This document shows positions 47,270-57,427 of a stretch of 64,000 bases of DNA, in pieces. Position numbers and translations under genes: made by a program. The DNA is from Acidiphilium sp. (lineage in GTDB: Bacteria > Pseudomonadota > Alphaproteobacteria > Acetobacterales > Acetobacteraceae), in contig JAQTXH010000001.1 in NCBI GenBank assembly GCA_028688905.1, forward strand, positions 358,156-422,155. Direction: 5' to 3'. The first letter of the stretch is position 1. Every line of letters starts with the position of its first letter. Below the pieces are notes generated by a model that was given only the letters and a program-made list of their open reading frames with translations, was not told where the DNA came from and ran no database searches.

Positions 47270-49853
47270 AGTTCAAAATCCGATCCGGCACATGGATGCG
47301 CTTGACGATGGTGGCTCCCGCGAGCGCCTGGGCGATTTTCGGCTCAGCCATCGCGGCGGCGATGGCCGTCTCGGCGTCGGCACCAACCGCAAGTTCGATC
47401 GTGCCGCGCAGTTTGCCCATGATCTGCACCGCCATGGTCACCGAGTCGCGCCGCAGCAGATCGGGTTCGGCGGTCAGCCAGGGCAGGTTGGCGACCAGTT
47501 CGGTGCCGGGGTTGAGCAGCGCGTAGGCTTCCTCGGCGACATGCGGAATGATCGGTGCGGCGAGGCGGATCAGCGCATCCACCGCCTCGCACCGCGCGGC
47601 GGTGAGGCCGGCGGCGGTTTTGCCCTCGGAATCGTTGATCGCGTTGCTCAGTTCATACAGCCGCGCAATCGCGACATTGAAGGCGAATCCGTCGATCGCC
47701 TCGCTGACGCCCGCGATGGCGCGATGGGTCGCCTGGCGCAATTTGCGGGCATCGCCGGTCGCCTGATCGAGCGGGGTGGCATCGGCTATGTCCCCGGCGA
47801 CGCTCCAGGCAAGGCGATAGACCCGCTGCACGAAGCGGAAGGCACCCTGGGCACCGGCTTCGGTCCATTCGACATCGCGTTCCGGTGGATTGTCCGACAA
47901 AGTGAACCAGCGGGCCGCATCGGCACCGAACCGCTCGATCACCACGCTGGGATCAACCGTATTACGCTTGGATTTCGACATTTTTTCGTTGGGGCCGATT
48001 ATCACGTGCCGGCCGTTGCTGGTCGCGGTGCCATCGGGGTGTTTGATCACCTCGTCGGGGTAGAGCCAGCTTCCGTCCTCGGTCTTGTAGCTTTCATGGG
48101 TGACCATGCCCTGGGTGAACAAACCGGCGAAAGGTTCATCGACCCCGACATGACCCAACCGGTGCATCGCGCGGGTGAAAAACCTTGCGTAGAGTAGATG
48201 TAAAATCGCATGCTCGATGCCGCCGATATATTGATCGACTGGCATCCAATGTTTGGTTGCCGCGACATCGGTGGGGGTCGTGGTGTGCGGTGCGCAGAAC
48301 CGGGCGAAATACCACGAACTGTCGACAAACGTGTCAAACGTGTCGGTCTCGCGCAACGCCGCCGCACCGCATTGCGGGCAGTTGACGTGTTTCCAGGTCG
48401 GGTGCTGATCGAGCGCGTTGCCGGGTTTTTCAAAGCTCAAATCCGCCGGCAGACGCACCGGCAGGTCTTTTTCCGGCACCGGTACCGCGCCGCAAACCTC
48501 GCAATGGATCACCGGGATCGGGCAGCCCCAGGAGCGTTGCCGCGAAATCCCCCAGTCGCGCAGCCGCCAGTTAACCACGCCGGTACCGATGCCGCGTGAT
48601 GTCAGTTCGGCGATCGCGCGGGATTTCGCGGTTTTGACATCCAGCCCGTCGAGAAACCCGGAATGGACGATCACGCCGTCGCCGGTATAGGCGACATCGG
48701 CCACGGCGAGGTCCGGATCATCCGCGGGGGCGACCACCACGGTAACATCGAGATGGTATTTGCGGGCAAAATCAAGGTCACGCTGGTCATGCGCCGGGCA
48801 GCCGAAAATGGCCCCGGTACCATAGTCCATCAACACGAAATTCGCGATCCAGACCGGGTAATCCGCATCGGCGAACGGGTGACGTACCCGCAAACCGGTG
48901 TCAAACCCGCGTTTCTCGGCGCTCTCGATCGCGGCTTCCGAGGTACCCGTACTCTGGCAGTCCGCGATAAACGCGGTGGCTTCGGGGTTGGTCGCGGCGA
49001 CCGCGGCGGCGAGCGGGTGATCGGGGGCGAGGGCCAGAAAACTCATGCCGAACAAGGTATCCGGCCTCGTGGTGTAAACTTTCACCGTATCGAGTCCGCC
49101 AAACGGTGCCGTAAGGGAGAATTCCAGATTGGCCCCCTCGCTGCGGCCGATCCAGTTGCGCTGCATGGTGCGCACCCGTTCGGGCCACCGCTCCAGCGTA
49201 TCCAGCCCTGCGAGCAAGTCCTCGGCGAAGTCGGTGATTTTCAGAAACCACTGGCGGAGTTTGCGTTTTTCGACCAGTGCGCCCGATTTCCAGCCACGAC
49301 CGTCGATCACCTGCTCGTTGGCGAGCACGGTCATATCGACCGGGTCCCAGTTCACCGCCGATTCCCGGCGGTCGGCGAGGCCGGCACGCCAGAAATCGAG
49401 AAACAGTTTTTGTTCCTGGCCGTAGTATTCAGGATCGCAGGTGGCGAATTCACGCGACCAGTCGATCGACAGCCCGACCAGTTTCAGATCCGCCCGCATC
49501 GCCGTGATATTGTTGCGCGTCCATTGCGCGGGATCGACGCCGCGTTCCCGTGCCGCGTTTTCCGCCGGCAGACCGAACGCGTCCCACCCCATCGGGTGCA
49601 GCACATCGTAACCTTGGGCGCGGCGGGTGCGGGCGATCACATCGCCGATCGCGTAGTTCCGCACGTGGCCAATATGGATTTTCCCCGATGGATAGGGGAA
49701 CATTTCCAGCACATAGCATTTCGGCTTGGTGCCCTCCGGCTTGTCGGCGGCCCGAAAGCATCCCGCTGCTTCCCACGCCGCCTGCCAACGCGGCTCGGCG
49801 ATGCGGAAATCGTATGCGTAGTCAGGGGCCAGATCGGGCGTGTTCCGGTCCAT
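47253..49853 (-). CDS. leuS: Leucyl-tRNA synthetase
   Basis: An 866-residue class I synthetase of normal bacterial length. The HIGH motif is HIGH at 60-63 in [16 protein letters not shown], and KMSKS is in [16 protein letters not shown] (about 620-635). The editing domain (CP1) with [20 protein letters not shown] lies between, and the anticodon-binding and C-terminal parts are complete. It follows the DUF3576 gene by 3 bp. Confidence 0.98.
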   Translation of the reverse strand: MDRNTPDLAPDYAYDFRIAEPRWQAAWEAAGCFRAADKPEGTKPKCYVLEMFPYPSGKIHIGHVRNYAIGDVIARTRRAQGYDVLHPMGWDAFGLPAENAARERGVDPAQWTRNNITAMRADLKLVGLSIDWSREFATCDPEYYGQEQKLFLDFWRAGLADRRESAVNWDPVDMTVLANEQVIDGRGWKSGALVEKRKLRQWFLKITDFAEDLLAGLDTLERWPERVRTMQRNWIGRSEGANLEFSLTAPFGGLDTVKVYTTRPDTLFGMSFLALAPDHPLAAAVAATNPEATAFIADCQSTGTSEAAIESAEKRGFDTGLRVRHPFADADYPVWIANFVLMDYGTGAIFGCPAHDQRDLDFARKYHLDVTVVVAPADDPDLAVADVAYTGDGVIVHSGFLDGLDVKTAKSRAIAELTSRGIGTGVVNWRLRDWGISRQRSWGCPIPVIHCEVCGAVPVPEKDLPVRLPADLSFEKPGNALDQHPTWKHVNCPQCGAAALRETDTFDTFVDSSWYFARFCAPHTTTPTDVAATKHWMPVDQYIGGIEHAILHLLYARFFTRAMHRLGHVGVDEPFAGLFTQGMVTHESYKTEDGSWLYPDEVIKHPDGTATSNGRHVIIGPNEKMSKSKRNTVDPSVVIERFGADAARWFTLSDNPPERDVEWTEAGAQGAFRFVQRVYRLAWSVAGDIADATPLDQATGDARKLRQATHRAIAGVSEAIDGFAFNVAIARLYELSNAINDSEGKTAAGLTAARCEAVDALIRLAAPIIPHVAEEAYALLNPGTELVANLPWLTAEPDLLRRDSVTMAVQIMGKLRGTIELAVGADAETAIAAAMAEPKIAQALAGATIVKRIHVPDRILNFVVRP

Positions 49854-49856
49854 CGG

Positions 49857-50432
49857 TTAGCCGTTCAACTGCCCGGCCGCCTTGAGTTCGGCGGCGCGTG
49901 CCAGAATGCGGTCTTCGATGCCGTTGGCGGTCGCGGGATCGACCGGCTGATCGACCCATGTGCCCGCTTCGAGGGTCTGGCGGAACACCGAGACTTTAAC
50001 GTCGTTGGCCGACAGTAGGCTACCTAACACATAGGCGGTCGCCTTGAAGCGCTCGTTCGGCGTGGCCGGCGGGGAATACCAGTCGGTGATGATGACGCCC
50101 GCGAACGGATCGGCCGAAGCGAGCGGCATAAAGCTGAGCGTATCGAGCGAGGCGCGCCAGAGATAGGCATTGACCGCAACACCGCTCGCCGAACCGGCCG
50201 GTGCGGCCTTGTTGCCGCCGCCGAGGGTGAGCAGATTGCCGATGCCGCCGCCGCTCGCACCGTTCATCGAGGGGGGTGTGTACTGCGTTTCCGGATTGTT
50301 CAATTGGTTCGCCGAAAGCTGCTTGGCACCGCTGCACGATGCCAGGCTAAGGGCAAAGGTCGCCATCAGAACAAGTCCCGCACCATGGTTAAAACGCCGG
50401 GAAGCCAATTTGCTGTGAAGCCGCACGTTCAT
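49857..50432 (-). CDS. DUF3576 lipoprotein
   Basis: A 191-residue predicted lipoprotein. The signal ends LSLASC (Cys about 33). The conserved DUF3576 part covers about 80-175: VNAYLWRASLDTLSFMPLASADPFAGVIITDWY and ERFKATAYVLG. This family nearly always precedes leuS in alphaproteobacteria. Its role is unknown; an envelope function linked to lptE is plausible. It is the first gene of the leuS-lptE-holA transcript. Confidence 0.88.
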   Translation of the reverse strand: MNVRLHSKLASRRFNHGAGLVLMATFALSLASCSGAKQLSANQLNNPETQYTPPSMNGASGGGIGNLLTLGGGNKAAPAGSASGVAVNAYLWRASLDTLSFMPLASADPFAGVIITDWYSPPATPNERFKATAYVLGSLLSANDVKVSVFRQTLEAGTWVDQPVDPATANGIEDRILARAAELKAAGQLNG

Positions 50433-50545
50433 CTCCGCTCAGTCGCGCCAGGAAGTCTGAGCGACAATGTGGCGTGTTTAGCCTTGCCGCCGCGCGCCGC
50501 CAAGGGCAGCAACGAAATCTGTCGTGCCGGCAAGGTGGCACACAT

Positions 50546-50579
50546 AAAAAAGGGTGACGGAACCAGCCGTCACCCTTTT
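50546..50579 (-). terminator. Intrinsic terminator of the porin gene
   Basis: Nine-base arms at 50552-50560 and 50567-50575 (GGGTGACGG with CCGTCACCC) enclose a six-base loop. On the minus strand the hairpin is followed by six T residues. It lies 31 bp past the porin stop codon. Confidence 0.92.
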
Positions 50580-50610
50580 CAGAACTCACGCGATGAAGTC
50601 GATCGTCAGA

Positions 50611-51936
50611 CTACCACTTGAGGGCGGCACCAGCGCCGATCGCCTGCGTATGGGTGCGGTCGTAGGCCGCATTGTACGTGGCTGCGCCGACTGTCGAGTT
50701 GTTCGCGAAGTCGAAGCCGTACTGCTTACGCTGACCGTAAACATAGGTCACGAACAATCCGATGTTCGGCGTGATGGCGTAGTTGGCACCGACGGCAACG
50801 CCGTTGTCTTGCTCGGTGCGGGCGACGCCGCGAGCTGCCAAGGGATTGCCGGCGCTCTGGTTGCTGAAGTAGTAGCCGCCAACCGTGACCGGGCCGGCGT
50901 TATATTCGGCGCTGATCAGCCAATCGAGCGCCTTGCGCTGGCCGGGCAGCAGGAAGGTGTAATTGTTATTAACTTGGCCTTCCTTCACGTTCGCGCCCAG
51001 CATGAACCCGGCATAGGAAACCTGGCCACCGAGTTGAGCGACGGCGAGGGATTTATAATTGCCGAAAATCTTTGTGCCGGTGATAACGCCGGGACCGCTG
51101 TTGCCGACCGGCGAGCCAAACAGGTACCCGCCCGACACTTTCACGCCGACGCCGCTGAATTCGCCAGTGTATTGCAGCATCCCGTCGATCGTGTTTTTGC
51201 GCCGCGCATCGCCTGCGCCGCCCGGCGTGCTTGCCAGCGCCGCACAGGTGGTCGTTGCTGTAGCGCAGTTCGCGAGGCCTTCCATGAAGCCGTTCGAATT
51301 TGGTTCGAAGCCGACGCCAAAGTTGAACCCAGCCACATCGGGCGAGAGATAGACGATTTTCATCGAAGCATACATCAAGCGTTGGTCGGCCCACAACCAG
51401 GTAGGAATTGTGGCGCTCGGAACGATCGTGCCGATGCCGCCATCCGAGTTCCACTGTTGACCGTCGCCGAAGTTTTCGAACACGCCGTCCTGCATCAGGG
51501 AGAATGCAGTGTCACCCTGGCCGACCCGCATGATGCCGGCTTCCTTGGTGCCGAAATAGGCGTAGGCGCGGCGGATATCCAGCGATTCCGCACCATTTCC
51601 GCTCTGCGCTGTGCTGTTTTGCTGCATACCCTGGCCGGCATTGGTATACGCATCGCGAATTTCGGCGGCGACACCATACTCAAAACCGCCAGTGGTCATG
51701 GCGTCGAAGCCAGGATAAAGGCGCAGGAAACCTGTATTGGTGATCGGGTTCAGTTTGGACCCACCGTAAGTACTGACCGATGAACCGACATCGTCAAGCT
51801 GGTAGGTCAGCAAGCCGTTCAAATGAACGACCAGCGTGCCGGGTGCGGGCGGCTTGGCCGCCTGTGCGTGCGCGGCACTGGTGGCACCCGCCACCATGCC
51901 CAACGTGGCCGCTGAGGCCAGTAGGAATTTGCGCAT
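50611..51936 (-). CDS. Outer-membrane porin
   Basis: A 441-residue exported beta-barrel. The signal peptide is about 1-25 (ending AHA-Q). Alternating hydrophobic and polar strands rich in Gly, Tyr and Asn run throughout (GGFEYGVAAEIRDAYT, RRAYAYFGTKEAGIMRVGQGDT), and the chain ends with LKW. The segment RRAYAYFGTKEAGIMRVGQ is typical of alphaproteobacterial porins. It stands alone with its own terminator. The specific solute cannot be read from the sequence. Confidence 0.9.
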   Translation of the reverse strand: MRKFLLASAATLGMVAGATSAAHAQAAKPPAPGTLVVHLNGLLTYQLDDVGSSVSTYGGSKLNPITNTGFLRLYPGFDAMTTGGFEYGVAAEIRDAYTNAGQGMQQNSTAQSGNGAESLDIRRAYAYFGTKEAGIMRVGQGDTAFSLMQDGVFENFGDGQQWNSDGGIGTIVPSATIPTWLWADQRLMYASMKIVYLSPDVAGFNFGVGFEPNSNGFMEGLANCATATTTCAALASTPGGAGDARRKNTIDGMLQYTGEFSGVGVKVSGGYLFGSPVGNSGPGVITGTKIFGNYKSLAVAQLGGQVSYAGFMLGANVKEGQVNNNYTFLLPGQRKALDWLISAEYNAGPVTVGGYYFSNQSAGNPLAARGVARTEQDNGVAVGANYAITPNIGLFVTYVYGQRKQYGFDFANNSTVGAATYNAAYDRTHTQAIGAGAALKW

Positions 51937-52149
51937 TTAGTCCTCCATGTGCCGGAATCCCGGCGTAAACCCTGTTATCGACCCGGTCGGCATTTGTTTA
52001 CCAGCCTTTAGGTTCCGGCCTCATTCCGCGAGACGCGGGTCGCTTGCAAGGGAATAGAAGGCGTTTCCCGGGTCTGAAGCAACGGGTCTGAAGGGTCTTT
52101 CAGGCAATTTTGCGACGTTGTTGTTTCGCAGCCACAGTATGTGTCACCT
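51937..52149. other. Porin upstream region
   Basis: About 213 bp holding the porin promoter and leader and the 3' flank of the thiE-like gene, both on the minus strand. An aggagg-type ribosome site precedes the porin ATG. I see no strong operator, and short frames here lack support. Confidence 0.5.
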
Positions 52150-52728
52150 TCATGACAACGCACCGATCGCCCCGAATCCAGCGCAAATCGTGGCAAGCCG
52201 CAGTGGGGCGCGGCCAGCTACGCCGCCGAGCGCCAGCACCGGCGTTTTACACGCCTGCGCCAGCCCTGCCCACCGCACCGCGTCAAGCGGGCGTTCGCCG
52301 GGGTGGCTCGCCGTGGCGAAAGCGGGCGAGAGGAAAGCGATCGTAACACCCGCCCGCGTTGCCGCGACAATCTGCGCGCGGTCATGCGCCGAAGCCGTGG
52401 TAATCGGCCCGCGGTAGCGCGTGCGCGGTGCGGCACCGCCGCGCAGATGCAGCCCGGCGCGGCACGTTGCCGCCATCCGCCAATCACCCGCGATGACCAG
52501 TGTGATCCGCCGTGCCCGACACAGCAAGGAGATCCGCCGCGCCAGCGCCGCGCGACCGGGCGTGCCGTCATGGCGGAACACGACGCCGCTGATGCCGCGG
52601 GGCAGGCGGGTGATGATCGCCATTGGGTCCTGCTGGCGTGCATCATCGGTAAACAGCCACAGCGTTGGGTGAAGCGCGTGCCGCCGGGACTTGACCGCGC
52701 GGGCTAGGCTGATCAGGAGTTGATCCAT
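52150..52728 (-). CDS. Thiamine-phosphate-synthase-like (ThiE/TenI) protein
   Basis: A 192-residue protein related to the ThiE/TenI TIM-barrel family. PTLWLFTDDARQQDP (about 21-35) is the usual first strand, and HDGTPGRAALA, GLHLRGG and PVLALGGVAGRAPLRLA follow. It is shorter and more divergent than true ThiE, and the glycine-rich phosphate loop is weak, so the activity is uncertain. Its start codon overlaps that of the divergent yggS gene, and I see no good ribosome site, so the real start may lie further in. Confidence 0.78.
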   Translation of the reverse strand: MDQLLISLARAVKSRRHALHPTLWLFTDDARQQDPMAIITRLPRGISGVVFRHDGTPGRAALARRISLLCRARRITLVIAGDWRMAATCRAGLHLRGGAAPRTRYRGPITTASAHDRAQIVAATRAGVTIAFLSPAFATASHPGERPLDAVRWAGLAQACKTPVLALGGVAGRAPLRLATICAGFGAIGALS

Positions 52729-53392
52729 GCGAGATATTCATCCGGTTCCTGATATCGCCGCAACGTTGGCCGATCTCCAGCGCCGCATCGCGCGCGCCGC
52801 CGATGGGCGCGCTGTGGATCTGATCGCGGTGTCAAAAACCAAGCCCGCCGCGCTGATCGAGGCGGCGCTGGTAGCAGGACAGCTTGCGTTCGGTGAAAAC
52901 CGGGTGCAGGAGGCGGCACTAAAATTCACCCCCTTGCGGGTGGCGCATCCGGATCTCGACCTGCATCTGATCGGCCCGCTGCAAACCAACAAGGTCCGTG
53001 ACGCCGTGCTGCTGTTCGACCAGATCGAAACCCTCGACCGGCCGAAACTGGCCGATGCGCTGGCTACGGCGGCGGAGCGGGAAGGGATGATGCCCAACCT
53101 GCTGGTGCAGGTGAACATAGGCGACGAACCGCAGAAAGCCGGGATCAGGCGCGATGCCGCCGATGGTTTCATCCGGGCCATGCGCGCCCGGTTTGGCAAC
53201 GCTCTGCTGGGACTGATGGCGATCCCCCCGGTTGGTGCCGATCCTGCTCCTTATTTCCGAGACCTAGTCGCGATGGCCGATCACCACGGGCTGCCGGTCC
53301 GTTCGATCGGCATGTCGGACGATTTCGAAACCGCGATCGAATGCGGGGCGACCCAGGTCAGGATCGGCTCGGCCCTGTTCGGCGGCCGTTAA
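52727..53392 (+). CDS. YggS family PLP homeostasis protein
   Basis: A 221-residue single-domain PLP-binding protein. The lysine that binds PLP is in LIAVSKTKPAALIEAAL (about 34-50). FGENRVQEA (about 56-64), HLIGPLQTNK and MGMSDDFETAIECGATQVRIGSALFG-type segments are diagnostic (here SIGMSDDFETAIECGATQ). It controls vitamin B6 and amino-acid balance. An aggag ribosome site lies seven bases before the ATG. The start codon overlaps the start of the divergent ThiE-like gene in the palindrome CATG. Confidence 0.94.
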   Translation: MRDIHPVPDIAATLADLQRRIARAADGRAVDLIAVSKTKPAALIEAALVAGQLAFGENRVQEAALKFTPLRVAHPDLDLHLIGPLQTNKVRDAVLLFDQIETLDRPKLADALATAAEREGMMPNLLVQVNIGDEPQKAGIRRDAADGFIRAMRARFGNALLGLMAIPPVGADPAPYFRDLVAMADHHGLPVRSIGMSDDFETAIECGATQVRIGSALFGGR

Positions 53393-53595
53393 ACCCCGAC
53401 CATCACGTCCGATGCCTTGATCACCGCGACCGCATCGCCGCCCGGCTTGAGCGCCAGATCGTCGATCGCCTCGTTGGTGATCGACGCCATAATGATCACC
53501 CCATTGCCAATATCAATTCTAACATGCCCGGTGGTCTGGCCTTTTTCGACGCTGATGAGTTTGCCTTTGATCTGATTGCGCGCGCTGAGTTTCAT
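53389..53595 (-). CDS. Mop-type molybdate-binding protein (TOBE domain)
   Basis: A 68-residue protein from the ATG at 53595, matching a single TOBE/Mop domain: MKLSARNQIKGKLISVEKGQ, HVRIDIGNGVIIMASITNEAI and GGDAVAVIKASDVMVGV. Mop proteins bind molybdate oxyanions as oligomers and may store molybdenum. No molybdate transporter is near. Its 3' end overlaps the yggS stop by 4 bp (convergent). Confidence 0.92.
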   Translation of the reverse strand: MKLSARNQIKGKLISVEKGQTTGHVRIDIGNGVIIMASITNEAIDDLALKPGGDAVAVIKASDVMVGV

Positions 53596-53722
53596 CGGGG
53601 CGTTCCTTTGTGGATGCAGTGTAACAACAAGTATATCGGGTTCAGTGCCAATCATCAACGCAATTACAAGACATTGGTCACATGAACGATCCGGCGTCCG
53701 TCATCTTCGCGCGATCGATTGT

Positions 53723-53872
53723 CTAGCCGAGACGTTGATAGCGTATTCGTTGTGATCGAGCGCTTTCAGGTTCCCAGTGCCGCCCTACCTTGAGTAGTGC
53801 GTTTGCGAGGACGACGAACTTTCGCAGGATGGCGGTGATTGCGACTTTCGCGGGTTTTCCGGCGGCAATCAT
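53723..53872 (-). pseudogene. Remnant of an IS110-family transposase (C-terminus)
   Basis: Reading the minus strand from 53872 gives 49 codons starting MIAAGKPAKVAITAILRKFV and ending QRLG, then TAG. The KPAKVAITA..RK....LANALL pattern is typical of the C-terminus of IS110/IS116/IS902 transposases. The rest of the element is absent, and 17-bp repeats replace the sequence upstream, so this is a decayed fragment. Confidence 0.7.
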
Positions 53873-53920
53873 GGCCAGATATTTGGCGTGGCCAGATATT
53901 TGGCATGGCCAGATATTGGC
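53871..53920. repeat. Three 17-bp direct repeats
   Basis: The unit atggccagatatttggc occurs at 53871, 53888 (first base changed) and 53905 (one base shorter). Each unit contains the near-palindrome GCCA-N6-TGGC. The array directly abuts the IS110 remnant and is about 40 bp from the glnA terminator. Confidence 0.85.
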
Positions 53921-53958
53921 TTCGAAGTTTGGATTATATTTATGGCAAAACTTGGCAA

Positions 53959-53987
53959 GAAAAAACCGATCCGGTCGCCCGGATCGG
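53959..53987 (-). terminator. Intrinsic terminator of glnA
   Basis: Perfect nine-base arms CCGATCCGG (53966-53974) and CCGGATCGG (53979-53987) with a four-base loop. On the minus strand a run of six T follows. It begins 24 bp past the glnA stop codon. Confidence 0.93.
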
Positions 53988-54011
53988 CGGTTTCCTAACC
54001 CAGCGAACCCC

Positions 54012-55448
54012 TCAGACCGAGTAATACATTTCGAACTCGACCGGATGCGGCGTGTGCTCGAACCGGTACACTTCGGACCATTTCAGATCGATATAGCTCT
54101 CGATCTGCTCCTTGCTGAACACGTCGCCGGCCAGCAGGAAATCGTGATCGGCGGCCAGCGATCCGAGCGCCTCGCGCAGCGAGCCGCACACCGTCGGAAT
54201 CCCCTTCAGTTCTTCCGGCGGCAGGTCATACAAATCCTTGTCCATCGGATCGCCCGGATGGATTTTGTTCTTGATCCCATCGATCCCGGCCATCGCAATC
54301 GCCGAATAGGCTAGATACGGGTTGGCCGACGCATCGGGAAACCGCACTTCGACCCGCTTGGCTTTCGGGCTGGTGGTGTAGGGAATCCGGCACGAGGCTG
54401 AGCGGTTGCGCGCCGAATACGCTAGCAGCACCGGCGCTTCAAACCCGGGGATCAGCCGCTTGTAGCTGTTGGTGCTCGGGTTGGTGAACGCGTTGATCGC
54501 CTTGGCGTGCTTGATGATCCCGCCGATAAAATACAGGCACATCTCCGACAGATCGGCATAGCCATTGCCGGCGAACAGCGGCTTGCCGGCCTTCCAGATC
54601 GATTGGTGGGTGTGCATGCCCGAACCGTTATCGCCATAGATCGGCTTGGGCATGAAGGTCGCGGTCTTGCCGTAGGAGTGGGCGACGTTGTGGACGCAGT
54701 ATTTGTAAATCTGCATCTGGTCGGCCATTTTGGTCAGTGGCCCGAACCGCGTGCCAAGCTCATGCTGCGACTGCGCGACCTCGTGATGATGCTTTTCGAT
54801 CGGCAGGCCCATTTCGCCCATTGTCGCCAGCATTTCGGCGCGCAGATCGCTCTCGGAATCGACCGGCGGCACCGGGAAATACCCACCTTTGACACCGGGC
54901 CGATGCCCCATGTTGCCTTCGGGGTAGTCTTTCAGCGATGAACCGGGGCCTTCCATGCTATCGATCTGGTACATGCTGAAGTTGCCGCCGGTGCCGAACT
55001 TCACGCTGTCGAACACGAAAAACTCGGCTTCCGCGCCGACCAGAATGGTATCGCCGATCCCGGTCGATTTCACATAGGCCTCGACCCGCTTGGCGGTACC
55101 GCGCGGATCGCGCGCATAGCCCAGCCCGGTCGAAGGTTCGATGATGTCGCAGAACAAAATCATGCTCGGCTTGGCCGCGAACGGGTCCATCACCGCAGTC
55201 TCGGCGTCCGGCATCAAAATCATGTCGCTCTCGTTGATCGCCTTCCAGCCGGCGATCGAAGAGCCATCGAACATGATGCCGTCACGGAACGCATCTTCAT
55301 CCATCGTCGAGATATGCTGCGATGTATGCTGCCATTTACCGCGCGGATCGGTGAAGCGCAGGTCGATGAAATCGGCCCCGTTCTCCTTCATCATCGCCAT
55401 CGCTTTGCCGATTGCGTCTCCGCTACCGCTGGTGGGCTTTTTCGCCAT
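54012..55448 (-). CDS. glnA: Glutamine synthetase type I
   Basis: A 478-residue GSI from the ATG at 55448; a frame extension of four residues exists. [17 protein letters not shown], the ATP/glutamate site [18 protein letters not shown] (about 255-275) and [11 protein letters not shown] are present. The adenylylation tyrosine is in [12 protein letters not shown] (about 397), so activity should be controlled by GlnE. It assimilates ammonium into glutamine. It follows glnB by 66 bp, a gap holding an eight-base hairpin (55477-55497), and has its own terminator. Confidence 0.97.
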   Translation of the reverse strand: MAKKPTSGSGDAIGKAMAMMKENGADFIDLRFTDPRGKWQHTSQHISTMDEDAFRDGIMFDGSSIAGWKAINESDMILMPDAETAVMDPFAAKPSMILFCDIIEPSTGLGYARDPRGTAKRVEAYVKSTGIGDTILVGAEAEFFVFDSVKFGTGGNFSMYQIDSMEGPGSSLKDYPEGNMGHRPGVKGGYFPVPPVDSESDLRAEMLATMGEMGLPIEKHHHEVAQSQHELGTRFGPLTKMADQMQIYKYCVHNVAHSYGKTATFMPKPIYGDNGSGMHTHQSIWKAGKPLFAGNGYADLSEMCLYFIGGIIKHAKAINAFTNPSTNSYKRLIPGFEAPVLLAYSARNRSASCRIPYTTSPKAKRVEVRFPDASANPYLAYSAIAMAGIDGIKNKIHPGDPMDKDLYDLPPEELKGIPTVCGSLREALGSLAADHDFLLAGDVFSKEQIESYIDLKWSEVYRFEHTPHPVEFEMYYSV

Positions 55449-55476
55449 CGTTGTCCTCACTGCTCGTCAAAATTAT

Positions 55477-55497
55477 GATGCCGCACGATGCGGCATC
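55477..55497. other. Hairpin between glnB and glnA
   Basis: Perfect eight-base arms GATGCCGC and GCGGCATC around the loop acgat. There is no T-run, so it is not a standard terminator. It may reduce read-through into glnA or stabilise a processed mRNA end. Confidence 0.55.
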
Positions 55498-55514
55498 CTC
55501 GTTGTCGGTCAAAC

Positions 55515-55868
<354 letters not shown>

Positions 55869-55972
55869 TCAGTGCCGGGCACCCTCCTTGTTGCTGGTTT
55901 ATCTCAACGGACACATGCGTGCGCCGACTTGGCGTGGTCGGCAACACATTATTCAATGTGCCAAGCTATTGA

Positions 55973-55989
55973 TGCACGTGTCGTGCCAA
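55973..55989 (-). promoter_or_regulatory. Sigma-54 promoter of glnBA
   Basis: On the minus strand TTGGCACG is followed by four bases and GTGCA. The -24 part matches the consensus perfectly; the -12 part differs from TTGCA by one base, and spacing between GG and GC is correct. The start would be near 55961, about 108 bases before the glnB ATG. I found no convincing NtrC site. Confidence 0.72.
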
Positions 55990-56199
55990 CAACTCCGCGG
56001 TCACCATGTAAACCGGCGTACATACGCCTTGCCAACCAGCAATGGGGTGCGGCAAGCATTCGGTTGCTCCCTTGTTTGGTAATGTTTGTGCCTAAAATGC
56101 AGGCAATCCATGCCTACTTATCGGACGGCATTATGAAAATCCCTTGCCCTTCCGTCATTGCGTGCGTTACTGCATCCCATCACTGCAAGGGACCAGACC

Positions 56200-57408
56200 G
56201 TGAAATCGCCTAACCATTTGCTCGACGCCATCGGCACGACCATTTTCACAGTGATGTCGGCACTGGCGGCGCAGCATGGCGCGATCAACCTCGGCCAAGG
56301 CTTTCCCGATACCGATGGTCCGCAGGATGTGATCGACGCCGCTGCCGATGCGTTGCGCGATGGCCGCAACCAATACCCACCGCTCACCGGTGTCCTCGAA
56401 CTGCGCGAAGCCGTCGCCGTCGCCAACCGGCGCTTCTACGGCATCGAGGTCGATCCTGCCTCGGAAATCGTCGTCACTTCGGGGGCGACCGAGGCGATCA
56501 CCGCCTGCCTGATGGCGCTGCTCAATCCGGGCGACGAGGTCGTGCTGATTGAACCGCTGTACGATACCTACCTGCCGGTGGCGCAACTGCTCGGTGCGAC
56601 CGCAAAACTGGTCCGCCTCAATCCACCGGACTGGGCACTGCCTCGCGCCGAACTCGCCGCCGCCTTCGGCCCGAAAACCAAGCTGCTGCTCCTCAACTCG
56701 CCGATGAACCCGACCGGAAAAGTGTTTTCCGCCGATGAACTCGATTTCATCGCCTCACTCCTGATCAAGCACGATGTCTATGCGGTGTGCGACGAGGTCT
56801 ATGAGCACCTGATTTTCGATGGCGCGCGCCACATCCCGCTGATGAGCCTGCCCAACATGCGAGACCGCTGCGCACGGATCGGCAGTGCCGGCAAAACCTT
56901 CAGCCTCACGGGTTGGAAAATCGGCTACGTCACTGCCCCCGCCCGTCTCGCCACACTGATCGCCCGCGCCCACCAGAACCTGACCTTCACCACCCCGCCC
57001 AACCTGCAACGCGCCGTCGCACTGGGATTGACCAAGGACGACGCCTATTTCGCCGCCCTGAGCACAGACCTCGCCGCCAAACGCGATTTCCTCGCCGAAG
57101 GCCTCCGCGGCATCGGCTTCATCGTCCTCCCCAGTGCCGGCTCCTACTTCATCACCGCCGACTTCACACCGCTGGGCTTCGACGGTGACGACACCGCCTT
57201 CTGCCGCCACATCACCGAACACGCCGGCGTCGCCGCCATTCCGGTCTCGGCGTTTTATCCGGGCACCGCGCCACGCCACTACGCAAGGTTCGCGTTTTGC
57301 AAACGCGAGGCGGTGCTACAGGAGGCCATCTCACGGCTTGCAGCCCATTTCAGGGTGGACCCCGCGCGCGCCGTCATGACATTTTCGCGATCTTGCGGAT
57401 TGGAATGA
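56200..57408 (+). CDS. PLP-dependent aminotransferase class I/II
   Basis: A 402-residue fold-type I aminotransferase from the GTG at 56200, with aaggga eight bases upstream. LGQGFPDTDGPQDVIDAA, NQYPPLTGVLELREAVA, NSPMNPTGKVFSADEL and the PLP lysine Lys232 in GSAGKTFSLTGWKIGY are visible. It resembles methionine/kynurenine-type aminotransferases that work with an omega-amidase. The next gene encodes exactly such an amidase (19 bp later), so a keto-acid salvage pair is plausible; that pairing is inferred. Confidence 0.92.
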   Translation: MKSPNHLLDAIGTTIFTVMSALAAQHGAINLGQGFPDTDGPQDVIDAAADALRDGRNQYPPLTGVLELREAVAVANRRFYGIEVDPASEIVVTSGATEAITACLMALLNPGDEVVLIEPLYDTYLPVAQLLGATAKLVRLNPPDWALPRAELAAAFGPKTKLLLLNSPMNPTGKVFSADELDFIASLLIKHDVYAVCDEVYEHLIFDGARHIPLMSLPNMRDRCARIGSAGKTFSLTGWKIGYVTAPARLATLIARAHQNLTFTTPPNLQRAVALGLTKDDAYFAALSTDLAAKRDFLAEGLRGIGFIVLPSAGSYFITADFTPLGFDGDDTAFCRHITEHAGVAAIPVSAFYPGTAPRHYARFAFCKREAVLQEAISRLAAHFRVDPARAVMTFSRSCGLE

Positions 57409-57427
57409 CCCGGCGCAGGTTGCGGCC

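Noticed and set aside
55940..55965. Second sigma-54 promoter near GTGCCAAGC
   Set aside because: The -24 part is present, but no GC is found at the required -12 distance.
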